NCBI GenBank assembly: GCA_009363875.1
Contig: CM018691.1
Location: forward strand, 121,769,404 to 121,833,403
DNA: 64,000 nucleotides
Direction of reading: 5' to 3'
Source: Mikania micrantha
Taxonomy: Eukaryota; Streptophyta; Magnoliopsida; Asterales; Asteraceae
In this document: positions 54,989 through 64,000 of the stretch, piece after piece
Position numbering within the stretch: position 1 is the stretch's first letter
Layout: the number at the start of each line of letters is the position of its first letter
Made by a program: the position numbers and the translations under genes
The notes under the pieces: model-generated
What the model was told of the DNA's origin: nothing
The model's input: the letters and a program-made list of their open reading frames with translations, nothing else
Database searches by the model: none

Positions 54989-55460
54989 ATGCTAAGTAAA
55001 TTGGAGGCATTATCGATAGTAGAATCAGAATCAGCATCCGCCGCTGGTTCCTCTTCCTCAGTGTCAGGTTCTTCTAGAACTGGATCGGCGACCCGGTTTT
55101 CCAGCTCTTCGATTCTAGCTTTAACGATGGTAGCTCGGTCTTCGGATTCCTGGAATAGTGAAATTAACTGGTCATATCCCGATCCATCTTGTTGACTACA
55201 CTACAAAGTTCTGTATGTCGGGTATTTGTATATCTCAGTTCCTCTGCAAGACACTCGATTCGATCGTCTGCCCAGGTCAGGTCCCGAGTCAATCTAGCGA
55301 TAATATCCGTCTCAAGACACTGCCTCTTAGGCTCAGGTGAGTCTAGTATGGGTGATGCATTGTCGGGTGACTCCTCCATGGGGTCCTCCTCAGGATCCTT
55401 GTCAGGGTCCTCATTGGAAATTTGATACGTTGCTTCATGTGAAGTGTAAAGTCGCAACAT
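54989..55460 (-). pseudogene. Acidic coiled-coil leader ORF of the gypsy element, frameshifted
   Basis: Between PBS and gag lies a second coding-like segment. The frame 55460-55164 reads NEDPDKDPEEDPMEESPDN, RQCLETDIIARLTRDLTWAD, RIECLAEELRYTNTRHTEL. One frameshift near 55165 leads to SEDRATIVKARIEELENRV and PDTEEEEPAADADSDST. It is acidic with a heptad-like middle and has no zinc, protease or polymerase motif. Function is unknown. An extra ORF upstream of gag is uncommon in gypsy elements. Confidence 0.6.
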
Positions 55461-56787
55461 GAGGTTTTCACGGATATATGGTAATCCGAACTATAGCTGG
55501 AAATTTGATGAATGTTGTGTTGAAATCTTGATACGTTGCTTGAATTCTGTTGCAACCATCAGAGCGAGGGATAAGCGAATATCAATGTATGTGTTTTCAA
55601 AAATAGGCTCACAATAGAATTTGCCAAAATTCATGCGTACCTGTAAATTCACGATTATGTTGCGCACCATGATCGTCAATTTACCTTACATAATAATTCT
55701 AGTTCCTCCTACTTCGGGCTTATTAGGTTTCGCTGGATTCAGGGTTTATTCATGTTATCAAGATTTAAACAAGAGTTATATGGGGTATGGCTGAATAGCA
55801 TATCGAAACTAATACTTGGGATAGTTACGCGAGTTGAATGATATTATAGGGTCTTGCGCAGATCCTAAAGGGTAGCTACTTGGCTTGAGTGTGTTTTCCT
55901 TAAGTCACTTGGTGTTGAGACACTCATTGTGTGAGTGTTAGTGTAGCTGCTTGTGGATGACTACCTAGCAGTCAAGGAGTTTCGTATGCACCCGTAACGA
56001 AATCTCTCTGTATGGTCACTCTAGTTCTTCTCAGCTCAAGCGACAATGTTCGTTCGGTGATATTCTATGAGTGACAAGGAGTTGAGTTTGGAATCTCTTC
56101 ATATGGTCCTTGTAAGCAGTATGTGTAGAAGTGCCAAAGGGCTACAAGAGTGTTGTTTAGGAGTTACGAAGAGAATCGATGTTTTTTCTAATCAAGGCTA
56201 AAGTGACAACCTTTTTTACTACTATAAATGTTGTGAAGAGTGATTGTTTGTGGTTTGAAGCTTTTAAGTTGTGGATCTTATAGACATAGTTCCAAAACTA
56301 AGGAGTAAGTTTGTTCTAATCGTTGGATTTATCTCTTCCTCCGACTTGTTGAGTGAGTCATAGGGCCTATTCCATCCCATGACTTGTCCGAGTGAGTCAT
56401 AGGGCCTATTTCATCCCTTGACTAGTTTATGTGCATCCACGATCAACTCTTGTCGTCACCTCTTAGATTCGGGCACCGGTCATGGTAGCACCAATACCGA
56501 CTGCTCCTCCTCAATTGGCTCAGACATGCTGCGTTCGGATGATACTAAATGCTCGTTTCAGTAACTCAACTACATCAGTATGATTGATGCTGAAAATGTA
56601 GGAACAATCCGTTCCTCTTCGTCATTTGCAATTGCACGAGGTGATGGTGATGTCATAACTATTATGAGTGTGGTAAGTGTGTGTATCATCATGTATACTA
56701 GTATCACAATACTAAGCACTATGTGTTGTGTGGAGACTAGTGGTTACAGACTAAGTTCACTAAATGCAAACCTAATTCGCAATAACC
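55461..56787 (-). other. Long leader of the gypsy element
   Basis: 1.3 kb between PBS and the leader ORF with no recognisable gene. GAGTGAGTCATAGGGCCTATT is duplicated near 56352 and 56391. Confidence 0.5.
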
Positions 56788-56801
56788 TGGCTCTGATACC
56801 A
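56788..56801 (-). promoter_or_regulatory. Primer binding site, initiator tRNA-Met type
   Basis: On the minus strand TGGTATCAGAGCCA, three bases from the LTR starting TGTCGCACTCG at 56805. It defines the 5' LTR of the gypsy element with gag at 54.8 kb. Confidence 0.88.
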
Positions 56802-56804
56802 ATC

Positions 56805-57475
56805 TGTCGCACTCGAGCCTTCCCGGCCTGAACGAGAGGGCGCGACTCGACTGAACTGACAGGATCGCAGTCTCCGACCGCACAGTTGCGAGACCTACAT
56901 GTCCGTTTATGTACGTACATCCATTAACTTGGATAAAATAGTTTAGTAAAATCAGAGTTGCGGAAGTTATATAAGTATTTAAACAGTTTAAATCCATATG
57001 TTGCGGAAGCGTTATTTAAAACGGTTTCAAAATGATAAGTACTAATAGTTGCGGAAGCGATTAAATTTTTTTAACAATACATAAAGTAACACAACCAAAT
57101 GATAACAAATGTTTAATAGACTAAGACACTTTAGTAGATGCATGAACTCCATCCTAGCATCCTAGGTTCCTCATGCACGTGCCCTAGTTTCCTGAGAAAA
57201 CATGCAAGTAAAAGGTCAACACCAAGGTTGGTGAGAGCACAGGTTTGTATCAGCAGTAAACATCAAAATGTTTAAAGAAAGTGTTTCGTAGATTTACATA
57301 TTATTACCATGCAATATCCATTGATAGCTAGTCAATATGAGTTATACCATATGCGGGTTCGCAACCGAAGCTAACATGCTGCCCCCCGCCATATCCATCC
57401 AACAAGATATGGCAATGTTGTTTGATCAACAGTGGGGCTTGTTAGGCCCAAATAGTACTATTCAGAATTACCACG
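56805..57475 (-). repeat. LTR copy B (5' LTR part) of the minus-strand gypsy element
   Basis: It matches copy A at 46677 almost base for base up to TCAGAATTACCACG (57473). The sequences then part completely, so the rest of this LTR has been replaced or A and B ended differently. GCGGAAG recurs every 60-70 bases in both. Confidence 0.8.
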
Positions 57476-58024
57476 GGATGGCCGAGATATCATACCGAGT
57501 GAGTGGATCGACGACCCAGGACCTCAGGTGAGTTCACAGACCCCTTATTTTTAATTTTCTTCCTTCCAAATCATTTGGGGCTGAGAACATGAAACCTCTT
57601 ATTCGAGTGATCAACGAATAAGAGTTATTTTCAAATGATTTAAATTAAAGGATCAACCCTCAACCACTTATACGAATGTTATACGTATAAGTGTCTTTTC
57701 AATTACTTTTATTTGGCGTTCATCGCTACAATTAACTTTTCAACAAACAACATCAACAAACCAGTTTTGAGAGTTCAAAACACAAATCACCGAGGAGATG
57801 TCCGTTGACCACAATAGTTTGAGGCTTTGTGCCCAACCAAGAGGTGAACGGACACAAGTCGTGGAATTGTGTAGTGCACAATCGATTACCATCATTTTCA
57901 TGGGAATCCCCTATCAAACAAACAATATCTTGTATGGTATCTGTCTAAGGTAATTCACTTTGACATGCGTCCACACAACAACACATCGGGAATTCGTTGA
58001 GGAATTCTCGAACAACACACATCA
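57476..58024. other. LTR-like sequence of uncertain membership
   Basis: It starts GGGATGGCCGAGATATC and has CTCAGGTGAGTTCACAG (donor-like, as in the 47.5-kb LTR near 49640). No gene is seen. Confidence 0.4.
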
Positions 58025-60534
58025 TGTCACACCCCACCGTTGGCGGAAACGCGGGAATGCGACTGATCGTATATCGTAGCATATTAATATAAGAGAATAT
58101 TAAATATGATGCAATTAAATGTGCCACGACATACGTTTGTCCAAACGACTAAGTATGCATGTTACATAGTAAGGTTCTAATGTTAACCAATCCACAACCA
58201 ATCCGAAACAATATAATCAACCAAACAACATACGCGGGAGGAAATACAACCCGGAGAAATAAACTGAAATAGAAGTCTCGAAGTGAGCAATTAAAAGAAA
58301 ACAGTAATAACTTGAAACTTTATTATCTTGTCTCTTCAAGAGTTGTTACCTGAAAAACACACTTAAAACATCAACTAGAAATTTGGTGAGTCCATAGGTT
58401 TTGACTCAATAAAATGTGTATGTGTATGCGCATATCGTATGCCAAGTAATACAAGTACAAAATGTAAGATAGAAATGTAACATGGGCTGACAATCAAACC
58501 TATGACTAACTGCCCAAGACAAAAGCATCAAGCTATTGTCAAATGTAACCAAATGTATTCAAATGTACCAAACGTTGGAGTATATTCATCTATTTTCCCA
58601 CAACGGAGGTGGTGGTTGGCGCGACCAAACCATATATGAGGGTTGTCAACCCCGAATAGATCTATCCAATACCTGTCCACCGGCTCATCTCGAGTTAAAT
58701 GATTGTGAAATGAAATGGGACTTACGTTATTTCGTTGTTCGTAAATGTAAAATAAGGAAACCCAAGAACATAAGATATCAAACACAAAGTAACAAGTATA
58801 CATAGGCAAATATTTTGAATAAAATTTAATGTAATCGTAGTGTGTTTTTCACCTTGATGATGAAAACAAAACAAGTAATAGGGGCTATGAAACTCACCTA
58901 TGATAATAGTATGAACACACTTGAAATTTTGTTGCAATAGCAAATTCTTCCTCACACGAGAATATCTACAAGTATGATACACATGTGTCACTAACGTTGT
59001 CTAATGATCGTGTAATTACTTTTAATTTTCGTTCTTGACAAATAGTGTTTACAAATACTAGATTAGCACATTACTTTAACGAAGTATATATATATGTTGT
59101 TATAAAATGTAACATATTTATTTGTTATGTATAAATATGTCATGTAAATTGTATCCCAAAATTATATCTTGAAGTCATGTTAAATTCTATGTTACTTGTG
59201 CTAACCATGTGATAATACATGTCATGATTAAATTATGAGAATTTTATATGTGTAATATACATGTCTTATTATGTCATAAATTATTTTGTTATAATTTATT
59301 GGGTTTTGTAAAACCCTTGAATAAATAACACAAGTCTCACAGAAATGAAATCTTCCTGAGCACTGATCCTATGTCTACTGTTTCGAAATACAAACTGAAA
59401 TAAAATAAAAATATGACGGAAGGGTTTGAAAGTAAACTCGATAAGCTAGAGTTTGATATAAAATCCACGTAATTTGGGTAAGAAATGAATTAGTTATGAA
59501 TTTTCTAAGTCGACACATGAATCTGTCAGTTTCAGCACGAACTGGAGTAGTAATTTTGTGTTGACTGTTTAAGTGATCAAAACTTGTCACAAAAATACAA
59601 AAAAAAATATGGGTTGGATAGATAACTCTTTGAACTTAGTTTTAGACTCAAGAATCATCCAAATTGGTTCATTTTTGACTGAGGTATGGCTTATCCAAAT
59701 AGGTCTAAAATTTCAATCAGCAATCTGATTGAAATGTATATAAAGAATCATGGGGTTTTACACCCAAAAATCAAAATAAAAAGAATAAAAATAAATTGTT
59801 TGTAGTATTATTATGTGTTTCTAATCCACATTTTGTGAATGACCATCATCTTATCTTGATGAAACAAACATAAAATCATTAGTTTTGAAAATCAATGACG
59901 AACATATACATCATTTTACATAATTTGCACCTGAAATATGGGTGATTCCACATGCAATCATGTTTGATGATTATGAACACATAAAAATGGTTATACCAAC
60001 CATCATACATATTCATAAGGCTTTGAATATAGATGCCAAAAATGCATCAAGAGTGAAAGAAATGAAAACAAAACTATTACAAAACTTACCAAAACACCTC
60101 AACTTTGAGACTTAAACTTCTAGAATAATTGTTGTAGCTCAAAAAAACTTCAAATTGAGTATGTATGTATGTTTAATACTGGTCTCAAGAAAGAACAAGG
60201 AGACTACAAAATGAAATACAAATGGCTTACAAATGATTTTTAAAGCAATGCATTAAAATGAAAATTAAAGATGGGAGTTATGGACTTAAAAGAGTTTTGT
60301 AACTCTTTCTTTTCTTAATTGTTGTGACCGAAACCCCCTAGGAGTATTAAGGTAATTATCAATAATTTATTTATTTATTCATTTATTTTATTTTATTAAT
60401 TTTCTTTCAACACATTTTTCACACCCCCACCTCTCGTCACCTGAGATGATGTCATTCGTCGTTCTGAGAAGGTTGCGAAAGCATAGTGGTGATGTCTCAG
60501 AGATGAGGTGTGACTTACTTGATCCGGTATCACA
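58025..60534 (-). repeat. Probable LTR, 2.5 kb
   Basis: The ends TGTCACACCCC and CCGGTATCACA (plus reading) are inverted in the manner of the other LTRs here. The interior is AT-rich without a gene. GTGGTGACG-like CpG words sit near its right end. No PBS or PPT was found beside it, so it may be a solo LTR. The target duplication was not seen. Confidence 0.5.
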
Positions 60535-62239
60535 ACACCCAGATTAACTTAAAGTAAATATATTACAAGGATTTTGTAATCACAACCAACATTACAATAT
60601 ATAACTAAGTTTATTACATTATCTGATTTATTAAATTACAAATGTTTGAAGTGCATCCTCACCGTTTGTCACTGTCTCCTTGCAAAATGTTTTAGTTTGA
60701 AAAGTCAGCACAAAGCTGGTGAGATCTTAAAGTTCAAGTTCAACAATATGATATGATATGTAAGTTCTCCAAATGTTCAGTTCTAGATAACATGGGACCC
60801 GTATCTAGTTCCTTTCGGACTACTTCGTTCTCGTTCTATAAAGATACGACCCGTCGGTACATATCTTAGTGTCTCATTGTCTTAATGTCTATCACTACAT
60901 TAAAAAGTTATGGAAACAGGTAACAAACATTCACAGCAAGGGGAGTTGCAAACTCATAGCAAATGGGTTGTCAGCCGATAGTACTATCATTGTTCCCCTT
61001 TCGGCCCCACATGGGTTCACTAGATATAGTTCAAGCAGTGAGGACTTTTAAGTTCTGTGATAGAGTTCTATTCTAAGAGCAAAATCCCATGGAATCCATA
61101 AGTTCTCAACAAATCACATGAAATCACACAGATTACAATGATACATATCATATGATCAAGAAAAGTTCCACAGTAATACCCCCGGTGTTTATAAAACATT
61201 AAAAAAGAAAAAGGGGTTGTACGAAACTCACCTGAAGTCAGGAGAGTGGTGAAATCACACGCATAATAGTAATGGTAGCTAAATTCTGCATTTGTTTAGG
61301 TTAAATGAGTTATTTATGTTTTAACTTACTAATTAGATCTTCCTGAACGTTCAATGTCAGAAACATTGCCTTGAAAGTCATCAAACCGATATTAGGTTTT
61401 TAATTAATTATTTTAGCGTCATATCATACACTGTATGATAATGTAGGAACCTCTACTGATTCAGGTTCCTAATACACAGTTGATGACACGTTTGATTAAT
61501 CAGAATAATATCAAATTAACCAAATAGTTAATGTTGTTGACGACGGTGCTGAAACAGTTTCTAGATGAATTTATGGCTTAGGAATGATCAATCCTTGTTA
61601 TTGAATACCCAAATATCATGAAATATCACAATGTGATATTAGAATAAGTTTAATAACCATGTTTAACATACTAATATGACTGTTATCACAAACATCAGAT
61701 AATCGTTCCAATGAGTATGTTAATGATTGTGATTAGTTTGAAACACTTGGATTTAACCTTGCATTTCAAAGATTAATCAAACTAATCACCTACATTGTCA
61801 CAATCAAATGGTTTAACCCATTTTAATCATAGTTACGATTTCATGAAAATCGGGCATTACAACGGATCAAAACACGGATTTACCCGTTAACATATCGAGT
61901 TCTTCGTTTATAATCAATCCTAGCCATCATCTAAGCAATAATCAACAACCCTAAGTATACCATTACGTTCAAAAACAAGATCTAATTAAGCATTATCAAA
62001 CTAGAAGGTTAAAATGAACCGTTACCTAATCAGACGGATTTCCGACTGCACAACAACGATCAGAACTTGTAAACACGATCCCTAGCGCGATCCGTAGGTT
62101 TTGGCAACTTCAAAGTGGAGTATTGATGGTAAAAATGAATGGTTTTTCATCTGGAAGTCGATTATATGCAAGAGGTTTGAAAAATATGATTTCTGCATGC
62201 ATTTTGATGAAGAAGTCTGATCCATTGCACCACCTCATC

Positions 62240-62450
62240 CGTCGCGTACCGCCAAGGATGACCAATTGGAGCTTGGCGTACCGTGAAGAAATCCGGAAGA
62301 AATCAGATATTTTTGGTCCTTCGCGTACCACCAAGGATGCTCATCTCGGCCTTGGCGTACCGCCAAGAAATCCGGAGAAATTTCAGATATTTTGATCCTT
62401 CGCGTATCGCCAAAATCCCTCAACCTAGCCTTGGCGTACCGCGAAGACCA
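62240..62450 (-). repeat. Six CGCGTACCGC(G/C) near-palindromes in an LTR
   Basis: Six copies of T(C/G)GCGTACCG-type words in 210 bases, alternating with GAAATCCGGA(G)AAATTTCAGATATTTT-type spacers that recur three times. Several have decayed to CGTACCGCCAA. It is the counterpart of the four-copy array at 5060. Confidence 0.8.
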
Positions 62451-62984
62451 CCGAAGTTCAATACTTTGAGATTTTTCTTCATTTTTTGATTCTGGACAAT
62501 ACGGAACTCCGTTTCGCGCACGGTTTTCGTCCATGTTCATCATTTCTTGCATACTTTCAACCTGTAATAATTTCGATTGTCACATCAACGTGGATTTCAA
62601 GCATGAGCAAATGTGCTCACGTCATTGATGACGTAATTCTCAATTGCAACTGTCACAATATTAAAATGGAAATGAACCTATCATATACCACATGACTTCC
62701 TCATGTGTTACATTGTCTCATTTTGGTACTCTAGTACTTTGAGATTTATTCTTTATGTAATAAAATTCTATAATAATATTTGTGTTATTTAACTATCATT
62801 ACTAACGTAAAGGTATGTTAGTTTAATTGTGTACCATCAATGTGTGCCGAACAAAAATTTACAACTACCATTGTAAATTATTTGTTTATTGTCGATTTTT
62901 CGTCTAAATGTAAAAACACTACGATACATGTCTAAAGTGTTTCTACATAAACAACGTCAGTTTGTCACAACTTGGTCACAGTGA

Positions 62985-63045
62985 AAGTCAAAGTCAAAAT
63001 AATATTCAAAGTCAAAATAGAAAGTCAAAGTCAAAGTCAAACCTG
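62985..63045 (-). repeat. AAAGTC tandem array at the LTR edge
   Basis: About nine AAAGTC or CAAAGTC words in 60 bases. On the minus strand they read GACTTT with repeated TTGACTTT, the W-box core. It lies within 80 bases of the LTR's outer end, that is in distal U3. Confidence 0.8.
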
Positions 63046-63066
63046 AAATTCGTGGTGGATGTCACA

Positions 63067-64000
63067 CATCAGAGTCATTTACCATGAGTTGACGCGGGTC
63101 AACCGACGGTAACGTAGATGGTACCATAGGTTTAACAAACCTCCAACGCTGAGGTTGGTACGTTACACGCAAGCACACATACAACAACAACTTAGATTAG
63201 TTCCAGGGGAACTAATCACATAAACATATCAGTTAGGGTTGGTAAATGATCGCAAGGGTGATATTACAGACAGACCACACATCAAAAACAAGAGTTTTCA
63301 AATCAAATAAAAGTTCCAGACTTGGTCTTGAACGAGTTTCAAACGAGTACACAGTAAACAATGTTTTCCTACAAGAGAGAAACGTCACTAGTGTGACTTT
63401 CAAACAATAAAACCTGTCTCCTATATCAGGAGACAGAGCATACGCTTCTTTCTCACAAATTCGTTTTACAATCATATGTCGTGTCGAGTAGAGTGAAGAT
63501 ACATAAGTGACAAGGTTCCGATTTCCGTTAAGGACACCCTCGTGGATCATCGAAGGAGTGGTGGGCTGGCGGCTGGGCGGGCGGTAAGCTTGACCCTACG
63601 TATGCCCTATACATAAACTACCTTCAGTGATTTGGGATGATGTCAGTAATGATGGTCAGACCGACGCACTTGTGTAGTTCATTCGTTTTTTTCAACATCA
63701 TTCACACATCATATTTCAAATCGATGTGAATGGAAAGACTTTCACTAAGCCTTTTACAAAACCAAATATTTTCAAAATAAATGTGACTCACCAACCTAAT
63801 GTTGACAGATTTTACATGTTCTCAGGTGAAAAACATGCGAAAGCAGGATGACTTTAGAGAGAGAAAGATAGGATCCCTTAAAGGAACCTACAACTCCTAC
63901 GAGGAATCCCTCCGGCTTGCCTGGATACAAGATTCAAGACTTGCATCTGTGCAAGCAACCTTGTGGGACATCTGGTCCTCATTCCAGATGTCCATGTCAA
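63067..64000. other. Unassigned repeat-like sequence at the window end
   Basis: No gene or transposon domain recognised. CTCAGGTGAAAAACATGCG near 63820 resembles the donor-like segments of the other LTRs, so this is probably another retroelement. Confidence 0.35.

Larger units (their letters stand above)
60535..63066 (-). repeat. LTR-like repeat related to 3.04-5.35 kb
   Basis: It ends GGTGGATGTCACA at 63066. The portion 61310-62605 is homologous to 4200-5345, including the CTTCCTGAACGTTCAATGTC block and the palindrome array. The left end is set by the neighbouring LTR and is uncertain. Confidence 0.55.

Noticed and set aside
58528..58991. Frames of about 90 codons on both strands in the LTR at 58.0-60.5 kb
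   Set aside because: They overlap on opposite strands, have no domain, and lie in non-coding LTR sequence.
5060..62450. Regularly spaced palindromes resembling a CRISPR array
   Set aside because: The window is a plant nuclear genome, repeats are only 11-15 bp, spacers share sequence with each other, there are no cas genes, and the arrays are inside LTRs.

Overview
This is nuclear DNA of a flowering plant, most likely a eudicot. Asteraceae is my best guess from the style of the LTR termini and repeats, but no search was run to prove it. The window is rich in AT and transposons, and most open reading frames in it are chance or decayed transposon frames. It holds one host gene that no single ORF reveals: a 15-exon gene on the minus strand (15108-42426) for an organellar NADP-dependent isocitrate dehydrogenase. 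I rebuilt it exon by exon. Every junction is GT-AG, all phases agree, and the frame runs 482 codons from a Ser-rich transit peptide to a TAA stop.

Layout. 1-11.6 kb holds decayed minus-strand Ty3/gypsy elements (gag-protease with PBS and LTR at 1-3030; pol and gag fragments at 5.6-8.2 kb with PBS and LTR at 8380 onward), an LTR-like repeat at 3.04-5.35 kb, and the 3' end of an unrecognised retroelement (10.67-11.58 kb). 11.6-15.1 kb is AT-rich flank with a degenerate tandem array and a large foldback Mutator-type element (9-bp TSD) just beyond the ICDH stop codon.

15.1-42.4 kb is the ICDH gene. Its 1.45 kb of coding sequence is spread over 27.3 kb because introns 3, 5, 11 and 14 are filled with mobile DNA. 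Intron 14 holds a gag-only copia element carrying plastid trnD/trnY DNA, inside a probable MULE, plus a TRIM-like repeat, a short retroposon and a gag-only gypsy element with a perfect TSD. Intron 11 holds two hAT-type elements. Intron 5 holds a small hAT MITE and an RTE-type LINE. Intron 4 holds a 43-bp retroposon tail with a perfect 22-bp TSD. Intron 3 holds a hAT transposase remnant split by a gag-only copia element, a short retroposon and a plastid psaI-ycf4 insertion, followed by a SINE. All four larger retroelements lie in the sense direction of the gene.

42.5-64 kb is the promoter side of ICDH (MITE-like repeat, 68-bp tandem repeats) and then nested LTR retrotransposons: a hAT element with perfect 8-bp TSD inside an LTR, a second copy of the unrecognised 3' ORF with its LTR, two near-identical LTR segments (46.68 and 56.8 kb) that probably bracket a minus-strand gypsy element whose pol has a large internal deletion, a 3.0-kb plus-strand LTR with PBS and truncated gag, and more LTRs up to about 63.07 kb. 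The most unusual recurring pattern is that five separate LTRs carry an array of about four to six CpG-rich palindromes (CGCGTACCGCG, CGCGCTACGCG or TTCGTACGAA). In at least two of them the array sits directly upstream of a clear TATA box.
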